Under the pieces are notes generated by a model. It was not told the origin of the DNA and searched no databases. It saw only the letters and a program-made list of their open reading frames with translations. The translations under genes were made by a program, and so were the position numbers. This document shows positions 25,842 to 34,780 of a DNA stretch of 64,000 nt, one piece after another (the stretch's first letter is position 1; each line of letters begins with the position of its first letter). This stretch comes from Lysobacter sp. (GTDB lineage: Bacteria; Pseudomonadota; Gammaproteobacteria; Xanthomonadales; Xanthomonadaceae), in NCBI GenBank assembly GCA_008015835.1, contig SSGH01000007.1, forward strand, positions 124,001 through 188,000. The letters run 5' to 3'.

Positions 25842-25964
25842 CGCGACGGCATCGATGCCGCACTGCAGCACGCGCGATACGCGAAATATCCGCGATGCAA
25901 TCGTTTTCCATTTGACCCTTCGCGAACGTCGGCGTACACCCGACGGACGTTTCGGAGACCGCTC

Positions 25965-27437
25965 ATGCGTTCGATCGTGTTGTTGTGCGCCGCGCTGATC
26001 TGCGCGGCGAGCGCCGCCCCCGTATTCGCCTCCGCGACCGCATCGGCGAATCCTTCGGGGAATTCCGACGCCCCTCCTGTCGCGACAGCCAATGCGAAAC
26101 CTACCGTGAACCCCGCCGACGACCCGCGCTATCAGCCCAAGCCCTACGTGAACGTCCGTAACCCGGAGTGGGCGAAGAACGCGGTGCTCTACCAAATCAA
26201 TCTGCGCCAATTCACGCCCGAAGGCACGCTGCGCGCGGCGCAGCGCGAACTGCCGCGATTGAAGCGGCTCGGCGTGGACGTGCTGTGGTTGATGCCGATC
26301 CATCCCATCGGCGCGAAGAATCGTAAAGGCACCCTCGGCAGCCCGTATTCGGTGCGCGATTACTACGGCGTGAATCCCGAATTCGGCGACTTCGACGATC
26401 TCAAAGCGTTCGTCGACGACGCGCATGCGCAGGGCATGCGCGTGATTCTGGATTGGGTGGCGAACCACACCGCGTGGGATAACCCGCTGCTGCAACAGCA
26501 TCCCGAATGGTACGCGCGCGATTGGAAGGGCGATTTCCACCCCACGCCGTGGTGGGATTGGTCGGACATCATCAATCTGGATTACAGCCAGCCCGGCCTG
26601 CGGCGGTACATGACCGAAGCGATGAAATACTGGGTGCGCGAAGCGGGCGTGGACGGCTATCGCTGCGACGTCGCCGGATTCGTGCCGCTGGATTTCTGGG
26701 ACAACCTGCGTTCGGAATTGGACGCGATCAAACCCGTCTTCATGCTGGCCGAGTGGGAATCGCGCGACCTGCACGCGCGCGCGTTCGACGCGACCTACGC
26801 CTGGAGTTGGTACGACAGCCTGCATCGCATCGCCAAGGGCCACGCCGACGTCAACGCGATGTACGTCTACTACTCGTGGAACGAGGCGTTCTTTCCGCGC
26901 GGCGGCATGCGCATGACTTTCGTCAGCAACCACGATAAGAACGCCTGGGAAGGCACCGAATTCGAAGCGTTCGGCGACGGCGTGAAAGCGGCGATGGTGC
27001 TGTCGTTCGTGTCCGAGGGCATTCCGATGCTCTACAACGGCCAGGAAGCCGGCAACACGAAACGCTTGGCGTTCTTCGAGAAAGACCCGATCGTCTGGCG
27101 CGAGCATCCGCACGGCGCGCTGTACGCGGATTTGATCCGGCTGAAGAAGAACACGACCGCGCTGTGGAACGGGCGCTGGGGCGCGTCGATGATCCACGTG
27201 CCGAATGATCGCGCCGCGCAGGTGTTGAGCTTCGTGCGTCGCGACGACAACGGCAAGGTCTTCGCGGTGTTCAATCTTTCGGCGGCGCCGCAGACGGTGC
27301 GCTTCCAAGATGCGTTGTTCCACGGCGATTACATCGAGCATTTCGGCGGTCGTTCTGAGACACTCGACGCCTCCACCTCGATGACGTTGAAGCCATGGGA
27401 ATACCGCGTCTATCTGCGCCGCTCCGCATCGCATTGA
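25965..27437 (+). CDS. secreted GH13 alpha-amylase-family glycosidase
   Basis: A 490-residue exported protein with a signal peptide (about 1-23). It has a GH13 TIM barrel with conserved regions I DWVANH, II GYRCDVAG (nucleophile Asp), III MLAEWES (acid/base Glu) and IV FVSNHDKN (stabilising Asp). A C-terminal beta-domain ends LKPWEYRVYL. It hydrolyses alpha-glucan, probably maltodextrin or starch, in the periplasm or outside the cell. The lipoprotein esterase gene begins within or directly at its stop, so the two are cotranslated. No maltodextrin transporter is nearby. The ATG at 25965 directly precedes the signal peptide. Confidence 0.92.
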   Translation: MRSIVLLCAALICAASAAPVFASATASANPSGNSDAPPVATANAKPTVNPADDPRYQPKPYVNVRNPEWAKNAVLYQINLRQFTPEGTLRAAQRELPRLKRLGVDVLWLMPIHPIGAKNRKGTLGSPYSVRDYYGVNPEFGDFDDLKAFVDDAHAQGMRVILDWVANHTAWDNPLLQQHPEWYARDWKGDFHPTPWWDWSDIINLDYSQPGLRRYMTEAMKYWVREAGVDGYRCDVAGFVPLDFWDNLRSELDAIKPVFMLAEWESRDLHARAFDATYAWSWYDSLHRIAKGHADVNAMYVYYSWNEAFFPRGGMRMTFVSNHDKNAWEGTEFEAFGDGVKAAMVLSFVSEGIPMLYNGQEAGNTKRLAFFEKDPIVWREHPHGALYADLIRLKKNTTALWNGRWGASMIHVPNDRAAQVLSFVRRDDNGKVFAVFNLSAAPQTVRFQDALFHGDYIEHFGGRSETLDASTSMTLKPWEYRVYLRRSASH

Positions 27438-28270
27438 ACCGCGCCGCGCGGGTTCTCGCCGCTCTCGCCCTCCTCGTCACGCTCGCAGGCTGCACAACGA
27501 TGCGCGACGCTAAGCCCGACGCCGCGCAGACGAGCGGCACCGAGGACGCGAACATCGGACAATTCGTCGAACGCAGCGTCCGCGTCGATGGTGCGGACTA
27601 CCGGTATCGCACGTTCGTGCCCGCCGCGCGTTTCCGTCGTGGACCCGCGCCGACGATCCTATTTCTGCACGGCACCGGCGAACGCGGCAGCGACGGCGAA
27701 AAACCGACGCTCGTCGGTCTCGGCCCGTACGTGCGCGCGCATGCGGACACGTTCCCGGCGATCGCGGTGTTTCCGCAAGCGCCGGACGGCCAAGATTGGA
27801 AAGACACAGCGATGCGCATCGCCTTCGCCGCACTGGACGATGCCAGCCGAGCGTACGGCGGCGATATCGATCGCACTTATCTCACCGGCCTGTCGATGGG
27901 CGGTTACGGCACCTGGGAACTCGCGCTGAAGCAGCCGCGGCGTTTCGCGGCTTTGGTGCCGGTGTGCGGCGGTCTCACCGCACCGCGCACCGAACGCGAT
28001 CTCTACGTCACGCCCCTGCGCGGCGAAGACGACCCGCCCGCAGCGCTCGCGCAACGTGTGAAAGCGACGCCGATCTGGATCTTCCACGGCGGCAAAGACG
28101 ATGTGGTGCCGCCGACGCAATCCCGCACGATCTATGCCGCACTGAAAAACGCGGGCGCCGCCGACGCCCGCTACACCGAATTCCCCGAAGCGAACCACAA
28201 CAGTTGGGACCCGGCCTATTCGCAAACGCCGGAATTGTGGACGTGGTTGTTCGCGCAGCGGCGGAAGTGA
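27434..28270 (+). CDS. lipoprotein alpha/beta-hydrolase (esterase/phospholipase-like)
   Basis: A protein of about 278 residues anchored to the envelope by a lipobox: read from TTG at 27434 the signal is MNRAARVLAALALLVTLAGC, an ideal lipoprotein signal with Cys20. This TTG overlaps the amylase stop as TTGA, arguing for coupled translation; an ATG at 27395 would add 13 residues. The alpha/beta-hydrolase core has LFLHGTGERGSDG (oxyanion region), nucleophile elbow GLSMGG, Asp in HGGKDDVVPP and His in EANHNSW. It resembles PHB-depolymerase/feruloyl-esterase-like hydrolases. Substrate unknown; deacylation of a sugar or ester in the periplasm is plausible given the linked amylase. Confidence 0.82.
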   Translation: MNRAARVLAALALLVTLAGCTTMRDAKPDAAQTSGTEDANIGQFVERSVRVDGADYRYRTFVPAARFRRGPAPTILFLHGTGERGSDGEKPTLVGLGPYVRAHADTFPAIAVFPQAPDGQDWKDTAMRIAFAALDDASRAYGGDIDRTYLTGLSMGGYGTWELALKQPRRFAALVPVCGGLTAPRTERDLYVTPLRGEDDPPAALAQRVKATPIWIFHGGKDDVVPPTQSRTIYAALKNAGAADARYTEFPEANHNSWDPAYSQTPELWTWLFAQRRK

Positions 28271-28283
28271 GGGGAGTGCGCCC

Positions 28284-29303
28284 TCACGCCATCGGCGCGA
28301 GCAAGGCTTCCAACACCGCGATCCGCACCGCGACGCCGTTCTGCACTTGCTGCAGGATCAGCGACTGCGGGCCGTCGGCGACGACGTCGTCGATTTCGAC
28401 GCCGCGATTGATCGGCCCCGGGTGCATCACCACCGCATCGGGCTTAGCGCGCTTCATGCGCGCTTCGGTCAACCCGTAATCGCGGCGATAGTCGTCGAGC
28501 GACGCGACCAGCCCTTGCTCCATGCGTTCGCGCTGCAGACGCAGCATCATCAGCACGTCGGCGCCGTCGAGCGCTTCGTCGAAATCCTGAGTCACGAAGC
28601 AGCCGTGCAGCATGCCGCCGCTGTCGTCGACCGGCGGCAACAGCGCGGCCGGGCCGCACACGCGAATTTCGCCCGCGCCCAGCGTGCGCAGCGCATGCAG
28701 ATCCGAACGCGCGACCCGCGAGTGCAGCACGTCGCCGACGATGGCGATCTTCAGTTTCGAGAAATCCTCGCCCTTGGCTTGGCGCAAGGTCAGCATGTCC
28801 AGCAAGCCTTGCGTCGGATGCGCGCTGCGGCCGTCGCCGGCGTTGATTAGGCGCGTGTCGGCGTTGACGTGCTGCGCCAGTTCGTTGAGCACGCCGTCTT
28901 CGCGGTGGCGAATCACGAACCCGCGCACGCCCATGGCCTCGATGTTCTTCAGCGTATCGAGCGCGCTTTCGCCCTTGGTGGTGGACGAAGTCGCGGCGTC
29001 GAAATTCAGCACGTCCGCCCCCAAACGCTGCGCAGCGCGCTGGAAGCTCAGACGCGTGCGCGTGGAAGGCTCGAAGAACAACGTACACACCGCCGTGCCG
29101 AACAACGGCGTCGGCTCCTCGCTGCCGTCCACGAACTGCTGCGCGCGATCGAGCAAGCGCAGAATCGTCGCGGCCGGCAACCCGTCCAGCGTCAATAAAT
29201 GATGCAGCAGACCTTCGCTGCCGGTCTGCAGTTCGGACTTGTAGCCGATGGTGCTGGGGAACATCGTCGAGGACGGGGGGAAAATCGGAGTCGAAGTCGT
29301 CAT
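28284..29303 (-). CDS. pyrB: aspartate carbamoyltransferase catalytic subunit
   Basis: PyrB joins carbamoyl phosphate and aspartate in the first committed step of pyrimidine synthesis. The 339-residue protein has the carbamoyl-phosphate loop FFEPSTRTR (STRTR at 80-84), FVIRHREDG, the substrate-binding HPTQGLLDMLTL, LKIAIVGDVLHSRVARS and HPGPINRG near the C-terminus. Length and motifs match the pseudomonad/xanthomonad class lacking a pyrI partner here. The start at 29303 gives MTTSTP; the ATG at 29264 would also be possible. It follows ruvX by 14 bases and ends the yqgE-exonuclease-ruvX-pyrB operon. Confidence 0.96.
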   Translation of the reverse strand: MTTSTPIFPPSSTMFPSTIGYKSELQTGSEGLLHHLLTLDGLPAATILRLLDRAQQFVDGSEEPTPLFGTAVCTLFFEPSTRTRLSFQRAAQRLGADVLNFDAATSSTTKGESALDTLKNIEAMGVRGFVIRHREDGVLNELAQHVNADTRLINAGDGRSAHPTQGLLDMLTLRQAKGEDFSKLKIAIVGDVLHSRVARSDLHALRTLGAGEIRVCGPAALLPPVDDSGGMLHGCFVTQDFDEALDGADVLMMLRLQRERMEQGLVASLDDYRRDYGLTEARMKRAKPDAVVMHPGPINRGVEIDDVVADGPQSLILQQVQNGVAVRIAVLEALLAPMA

Positions 29304-29317
29304 GGCGGGGGCTGCGC

Positions 29318-29839
29318 TTAAGTGGCGGACGAAGAGGTGGGAGCGTTCGGGGCGCTGTCGGAAGGCATGGTATCGGGCGTCGCCTCGTCGATCAGCACCG
29401 CATCGTGCGGCGACGTGCGCCAACGTTCGAGAATGATCGCGGCGGCGACCGCATCCAAGGCGTCGGCATCGCGACGCCTACGGCGGCCTTCCGCGCGCTC
29501 GGCGGCGAATCGGCGCGCGGCTTCCTGCGAGGTGTTGCGCTCGTCGACCATCGCCACCGGCAAACGAAACCGTTCGCGCAGCGCCTGCGCGAACGCGCGC
29601 GCGCGCTGGCGAATGGGCTGATCGCCACCGTCCATCGTCATCGGGTCCCCGACGACGAATCCGGCCGGACGCCATTCGCGATGCAGCCGTTCGATCGCGG
29701 GCCAATCGATCTTGTCGGCGTGCACGTCGATGACCGTCAGTGCGCGCGCGCCGAGCCCGAAGCCGGCGCCGATCGCCACGCCGATGCGGCGCGCACCGAC
29801 GTCGAAGCCCAACACGGTGGCGTCGGTCGAGAGACTCAC
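29318..29839 (-). CDS. ruvX: putative pre-16S rRNA nuclease / Holliday junction resolvase-like RuvX (YqgF)
   Basis: A 173-residue RNase H-fold protein. The first catalytic Asp is in VLGFDVGARRIGVAIG; the second acidic site is in VDERNTSQEA and the third in DALDAVAAAIILERW. The family is implicated in 16S rRNA 5'-end maturation and was earlier called a resolvase. The GTG start at 29839 overlaps the TGA of the upstream exonuclease gene (GTGA). A Ser/Thr/Pro-rich tail of about 25 residues extends past the usual C-terminus. The yqgE-ruvX-pyrB order is widely conserved in gammaproteobacteria; here an exonuclease gene is inserted between the first two. Confidence 0.93.
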   Translation of the reverse strand: MSLSTDATVLGFDVGARRIGVAIGAGFGLGARALTVIDVHADKIDWPAIERLHREWRPAGFVVGDPMTMDGGDQPIRQRARAFAQALRERFRLPVAMVDERNTSQEAARRFAAERAEGRRRRRDADALDAVAAAIILERWRTSPHDAVLIDEATPDTMPSDSAPNAPTSSSAT

Positions 29840-30435
29840 GACGCGGACTCCGCGACGACGGACGGCACGCGCGCATCGCCGAACACGAACGGCAGCAGCG
29901 CGGCGATATTGCGCGCATCGTCGATGCCGCGATGATGCGTGCCGACGAAACGCGCGCCGACGCGCGCGACCGCCTGCGCTAAGCCGTATTTTTTCGGCAA
30001 CTGCTGGCGTTCGGAGAACAAGCGCTTGACGTTGCGATGCGGCGCGGACACCGGGTTCGGAATGCGGTGGTATTCGCAATCCTGCTGCAGTTGATCGCGG
30101 TCGTAGTCGCCCCAGGAACAGAAGGCGACATCGCGATAAGGGCGCAGCCAAGGCGCGAATTCCGCGAGGCATTCGGGAAACGTCGGCGCGGCGTCGACAT
30201 CCGATTGCGCGATCGACGTGAGCGCGACGCAGAACGGCGTTAGCGTCTGATGGCGCTGGGGGCGAACGAACCGCTGGAATTCGTCGACGATGCGAAACTC
30301 GGCATCCACGATCACCGCGCCGAATTCGATGATTTCCATTTCGCGGCGCGGGACGGTGCCGCGGTCGCAGCACGTCGCTTCGAAATCGATGACCAGATAA
30401 TGCGAGAACGCGGGCTCGGTCATCGCTTCAGGCAT
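29836..30435 (-). CDS. DEDDh 3'-5' exonuclease (KapD/ERI-1-like)
   Basis: A 199-residue exonuclease. The DEDDh residues are visible: Asp and Glu in [12 protein letters not shown], Asp in [11 protein letters not shown], and His/Asp in [16 protein letters not shown]. This spacing matches the KapD/ERI-1 type that trims RNA 3' ends. The first ATG at 30435 overlaps the end of yqgE by eight bases; the ATG at 30423 (MTEPAF) is an equally good start and closer to the family N-terminus. It overlaps ruvX by four bases at the other end, so all three genes appear translationally coupled. Substrate specificity (RNA or DNA) is inferred only. Confidence 0.9.
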   Translation of the reverse strand: MPEAMTEPAFSHYLVIDFEATCCDRGTVPRREMEIIEFGAVIVDAEFRIVDEFQRFVRPQRHQTLTPFCVALTSIAQSDVDAAPTFPECLAEFAPWLRPYRDVAFCSWGDYDRDQLQQDCEYHRIPNPVSAPHRNVKRLFSERQQLPKKYGLAQAVARVGARFVGTHHRGIDDARNIAALLPFVFGDARVPSVVAESAS

Positions 30436-30994
30436 GGCCGCTGTAATCGGTCATCAGCCGCAGATCCACGCCGAGTTTGCCGGCGGCGGCTTGCCAGCGC
30501 GCCTCCAACGGCATCGCGAAGATCAATTCGGGGTCGCTCTCGGCGGTCAGCCAACTGTTGTCGGCCAACTCTTGCTCCAACTGCCCCGCGCCCCAGCCGG
30601 CGCATCCGAGCACCACGGTCGAGCGCGGCGGACCGTCGCCGCGCGCCATCGCTTCGAGCACGTCGCGCGACGTGGTGACGTACAGACCCGGCACGATGCG
30701 CAGGCTGGAATCCCAGGCGCGATCGCCGTCGTGCAGCACGAAACCGCGCTCCGGATGGACCGGACCGCCCGCGAGCACGGGTCGATCGCGCAGCGCCGTG
30801 TCGCCGCCCACGATCCCCATCTGATCGAACACATCGCCCAGCGTGTATTCCGAGGCGCGATTGACGATCAACCCCATCGCGCTTTCGCCGTCGTGCTGGC
30901 AGATCAACGCCACCGTCCGCGCGAAATTCGGGTCGGCCAGCGACGGCAGCGCGATCAACAGTTGATTGGCGAGGGAGAGGGACTCGGGCAGCAT
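30428..30994 (-). CDS. yqgE: YqgE/AlgH family protein
   Basis: A 188-residue soluble protein of the UPF0301 family. It begins [23 protein letters not shown] and contains [33 protein letters not shown] and [19 protein letters not shown], all family hallmarks. It has been called an alginate regulator (AlgH) in pseudomonads, but its biochemical role is unsettled. It is the first gene of the yqgE-exonuclease-ruvX-pyrB operon. The ATG at 30994 gives the usual length. The upstream region contains a composite repeat, so the promoter lies in a narrow AT-richer gap (CATTGTAAAG) just before it. Confidence 0.95.
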   Translation of the reverse strand: MLPESLSLANQLLIALPSLADPNFARTVALICQHDGESAMGLIVNRASEYTLGDVFDQMGIVGGDTALRDRPVLAGGPVHPERGFVLHDGDRAWDSSLRIVPGLYVTTSRDVLEAMARGDGPPRSTVVLGCAGWGAGQLEQELADNSWLTAESDPELIFAMPLEARWQAAAGKLGVDLRLMTDYSGHA

Positions 30995-31014
30995 GACCGC
31001 ATTGTAAAGCCATG

Positions 31015-31195
31015 CGGAGTCGGCGGCCCCTCACCAGATCGCGCGAAAAGCCGCCCCTCACCTGCCCTTTGGGCATCCTCTCCCCGCGAGGCGGGGAGAG
31101 GGAGGAGCTAAGGGCATCGCCCTTCCCCTTCTCCCCGCATGCGGGGAGAAGGTGGCGCGCAGCGCCGGATGAGGGGCGCTGGCACGGCGAGGCCT
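31015..31195. repeat. composite intergenic palindromic repeat
   Basis: Two strong hairpins in tandem: 31077-31101 (arms CCTCTCCCCGC, loop GAG) and a perfect 26-base palindrome at 31127-31152 (CCTTCTCCCCGCA and its complement). They are flanked by outer blocks (GCCCCTCACCTGCCC at the left, GCGCCGGATGAGGGGC at the right) that are partly complementary. Elements of this CCCTCACC...GGTGAGGGG type are dispersed in xanthomonads and other proteobacteria. It separates the yqgE operon from the CoA-transferase pair. Confidence 0.75.
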
Positions 31196-31247
31196 GCGGA
31201 GGAAACCGAATGCGGCGGCGACGTCTCAGGCTCGCCGGAAACGAGAC

Positions 31248-31876
<629 letters not shown>

Positions 31877-31877
<1 letters not shown>

Positions 31878-32593
31878 CAGCGATCTCCTCCGGCGTGCGC
31901 GCGCACGGTGCGCTGTTCGATGCGTTTTTCGGGCGTCGGGTTGACCACGATGCGGTCGACGTAGATGCCCGGCAGATGGACGTGGTCGGGGTCGATGTCG
32001 CCGATCTCGACCAGATGCTCGACCTCGGCGACGCAGACTTTGCCGGCCATCGCGCAGGCCGGGTTGAAGTTGCGCGCGGTCTTGCGGAAGACCAAGTTGC
32101 CGGCCTTATCGGCCATCCAGGCTTTGACCAAGGACACGTCGGCTTTCAGCGCGGTTTCCATCACGTACCAATGGCCGTCGAATTCGCGGGTTTCCTTGCC
32201 GTCGGCCACCACCGTGCCGTAGCCGGTGCGCACGTAGAACGCGGGGATACCGGCGCCGCCGGCGCGCAGACGCTCCGCCAACGTGCCCTGCGGGTTGAAT
32301 TCCAGCTCCAGCTCGCCGGAGAGGAATTGCCGCTCGAATTCTTTGTTTTCGCCGACGTAGGACGAAATCATTTTCTTAATCTGCCGGGTCGCCAGCAGTT
32401 GGCCGAGGCCAAAACCGTCGACGCCGGCGTTGTTGGAGATCGCGGTGAGGTCTTTCGCGCCGGAATCGCGCAACGCGGCGATCAGCGCTTCGGGAATGCC
32501 GCACAGGCCGAAACCGCCGACCGCGAGGGTCTGGCCGTCGGCGACGAGACCGCGCAGGGCGTCGGCGGCGGTCGGGTACAGTTTGCTGCTCAT
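31877..32593 (-). CDS. scoA: 3-oxoacid CoA-transferase subunit A
   Basis: A 238-residue subunit with the CoA-binding pattern [16 protein letters not shown] near the N-terminus, then [15 protein letters not shown] and [29 protein letters not shown]. The C-terminal half includes [17 protein letters not shown]. It forms a heterodimer/tetramer with the B subunit. I chose ATG 32593 ([13 protein letters not shown]), the normal family start; the open frame extends far upstream without coding character. The two genes form a closed operon read leftward, divergent from the ATP-grasp gene. Confidence 0.95.
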
Positions 32594-32815
32594 GGGCGTC
32601 GCGCCCCGCAGGATGGCGACATCGGACTTCTCCCGGTCGGATGGTGGCGTCAGGCCCGCCAGTGTAGCGGTTCGCCCCGAGCCGGCTACCGTACTTTCGG
32701 GCAGAGGCGAAGGCCGATTCGCGGGGTCGGGTCGCGGGCCATCGAGAGGTCCGCACACCCGAATCGCGCCGACAGGCTCTAGACTGCGGCGACCGCCCGC
32801 ACGCACGCCGACCGT

Positions 32816-33718
32816 ATGCCACGCATCGCCTTGGTCACCGCCATCGCCGCCCTGCACCGCGACCACGACATGCCGATTCTGCTGGAGGCCTGCGCACGCG
32901 CGGGGCTGCATGCGGAGGTCCGCGCCTGGGACGACACCACGGTGAGTTGGCGCCGCTACGACCTCGCGCTGCTGCGATCGCCCTGGGATTACACCGACCA
33001 TCTGCCCCGCTTTCTGGGCTGGTGCGAGCGGGTGGCGAGCGAGACCCGCCTGCTCAATCCGCTGGAGGTGGTGCGCTGGAACACCGACAAGCATTACTTG
33101 GCCGATCTGGACGCCGCCGGCATCGCCACCGTGCCCACCCAGTTCGTCGAACCCGACGCCTACCCGCTGCCGGCCCTGCGCGCGTTTCTGGACGAGTACC
33201 CGCAGGCGATGGAGTTCGTGGTCAAACCGGCGGTCAGCGCCGGCGCGCGGGACACCCAGCGCTACGCCGCCTCGCAGGAATTCGCCGCCGCCAATCATGT
33301 CGGCCGGCTGCTGGACGCCGGGCGCAGCGTGATGCTGCAGCCGTATTTGGGCTCGGTCGATGCCGTCGGCGAAACCGGCCTGATCTATCTCGACGGCGCC
33401 TACAGCCACGCCATCCGCAAAGGCCCGCTGCTGCGCCCGAACGACGCCGCGACCGACGGCCCGTCCGCGCTGGAGGCCATCAGCGCCCGGGAGCCGGCCC
33501 AGGACGAGCGCCAGGTCGGCGAAGCGGTGATGGCCGCGGTCCGCGCGCGCTTCGGCGACTCGCCCCTGCCCTACGCCCGCGTGGACCTGATCCGCGACGC
33601 CGACGGCCAGCCGCAACTGCTGGAACTCGAACTCACCGAACCGTCCTTGTTCTTCGCCACCGCGCCCGGCGCCGCCGACCGTTTCGCGCAGGCGCTGGCG
33701 AACCGATTGACCGGATGA
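32816..33718 (+). CDS. ATP-grasp enzyme, RimK/glutathione-synthetase-like
   Basis: A 300-residue cytoplasmic ligase. Its N-terminal domain contains LALLRSPWDYTDHLPRFLGW, a pattern shared with ATP-grasp proteins of the DcsG (cycloserine ligase) relatives. The ATP-grasp core has FVVKPAVSAGARDTQRY, VMLQPYLGSVDAVGETGLIY and the metal-binding C-terminus YARVDLIRD...LELELTEPSLFF (two acidic ligands plus Glu). It should form an amide or peptide bond between small molecules using ATP. The substrate is unknown. No partner genes of cycloserine synthesis are near. It stands alone between the CoA-transferase pair and etfB. Confidence 0.82.
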   Translation: MPRIALVTAIAALHRDHDMPILLEACARAGLHAEVRAWDDTTVSWRRYDLALLRSPWDYTDHLPRFLGWCERVASETRLLNPLEVVRWNTDKHYLADLDAAGIATVPTQFVEPDAYPLPALRAFLDEYPQAMEFVVKPAVSAGARDTQRYAASQEFAAANHVGRLLDAGRSVMLQPYLGSVDAVGETGLIYLDGAYSHAIRKGPLLRPNDAATDGPSALEAISAREPAQDERQVGEAVMAAVRARFGDSPLPYARVDLIRDADGQPQLLELELTEPSLFFATAPGAADRFAQALANRLTG

Positions 33719-33891
33719 GGCTCGGCCGCCGCCGCAGCGCTTGGAGCAAGCGCTCCACCCGGTGGCGGTAGGCTAAAATTCCCGTTTCCGTCGCACATCG
33801 GCCATCGCCCGGCCGCCCTGCGGGACCGTTCGGACGTCCGCGCGCTTCGCGCATCGCCCGTCGCCCCTTTCACCCAAGGAATTTCCGATCG

Positions 33892-34638
33892 ATGAAGATT
33901 CTCGTCGGCTACAAGCGCGTGGTGGACTACAACGTCCGCATTCAAGTCAAACCGGACGGTTCCGGCGTCGTCACCGACGGCGTGAAGCTGTCGCCCAATC
34001 CGTTCGACGATATCGCGCTGGAAGAAGCGCTGCGTCTGCGCGACAAAGGCATCGCCACCGAGGTGGTGGTCGCCACCATCGCCCCGGCCGACGCCCAAGC
34101 GCATCTGCGCAACGGCTTGGCGATGGGCGCCAATCGCGCGCTGCACGTCGTTTGCGATCAAGCGATCCAACCGCTCACCGCCGCGCGCGCGCTGTTGAAG
34201 TTGATCGAAAAAGAACAGCCCGATCTGGTGCTGCTGGGCAAGCAAGCCATCGACGACGACGCCAATCAGACCGGCCAGATGTTGGCCACGCTGTGGGGCC
34301 GCCCGCAGGCGACGTTCGCCTCCAAGCTCGACATCGCCGATGGCAAAGCCACCGTGGTGCGCGAAGTGGATGCCGGCCTCGAAACGCTGGAAGTGGCTCT
34401 GCCCGCCGTCGTCACCACTGACCTGCGCTTGAACGAGCCGCGCTTCATCAAGCTGCCGGACATCATGAAGGCCAAGAGCAAGCCGCTGGAGACCCTGCAG
34501 TTCGCCGATCTCGGCGTCGAATCGGGCGATACGCTCACCACCACCCACTACGCCCCGCCGGCCAAGCGCAGCAAGGGCGTGATGGTGAAGGACGCGGCCG
34601 AACTGGTCGCGGCGCTCAAAGCGAAAGGGTTGTTGTGA
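33892..34638 (+). CDS. etfB: electron transfer flavoprotein beta subunit
   Basis: A 248-residue subunit that binds AMP and pairs with EtfA to carry electrons from acyl-CoA and other dehydrogenases to ETF-ubiquinone oxidoreductase. The conserved core is present: MKILVGYKRVVDYNVRI, LSPNPFDDIALEEALRL, LVLLGKQAIDDDANQTGQML (nucleotide binding) and the C-terminal recognition helix. In Xanthomonas the LPS locus begins beside etfA, and the same order is seen here. The gap to etfA (142 bases) is filled by an inverted pair of REP elements. Start ATG 33892 follows an AAGGAATTTCCG ribosome site. Confidence 0.96.
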   Translation: MKILVGYKRVVDYNVRIQVKPDGSGVVTDGVKLSPNPFDDIALEEALRLRDKGIATEVVVATIAPADAQAHLRNGLAMGANRALHVVCDQAIQPLTAARALLKLIEKEQPDLVLLGKQAIDDDANQTGQMLATLWGRPQATFASKLDIADGKATVVREVDAGLETLEVALPAVVTTDLRLNEPRFIKLPDIMKAKSKPLETLQFADLGVESGDTLTTTHYAPPAKRSKGVMVKDAAELVAALKAKGLL

Positions 34639-34641
34639 TCC

Positions 34642-34767
34642 CGTAGGGTGGGCCCCTGGCCCACCATCGCAAGCCTTCCGATAACGACGACACAGATCGA
34701 AATCGCTTCGCGCCATCTTCGCCAAATACCGAAATTCCGCAATGGTGGGCCTGGGGCCCACCCTACG
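34642..34767. repeat. inverted REP doublet between etfB and etfA
   Basis: Two 29-base units in opposite orientation (34642-34670, starting CGTAGGGTGGGCCCC, and 34739-34767, ending CCCACCCTACG) match at 27 of 29 positions when one is reverse-complemented, with 68 bases between. Each unit is itself palindromic. The consensus is shared with the single element at 7722-7748. The doublet sits in an operon spacer, where it may stabilise the upstream etfB message. It is the typical product of RAYT-mediated REP spread. Confidence 0.85.
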
Positions 34768-34780
34768 TAGGAAACCGAAC

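Noticed and set aside
24474-27434. 986-codon minus-strand frame opposite mgtE and the amylase
   Set aside because: Both genes on the other strand have full catalytic or pore motifs; the frame is compositionally biased.
34642-34767. Inverted repeat as a transcription terminator between etfB and etfA
   Set aside because: It has no U-tract and is made of two self-palindromic REP units with a long spacer; it would also split an obligate pair.
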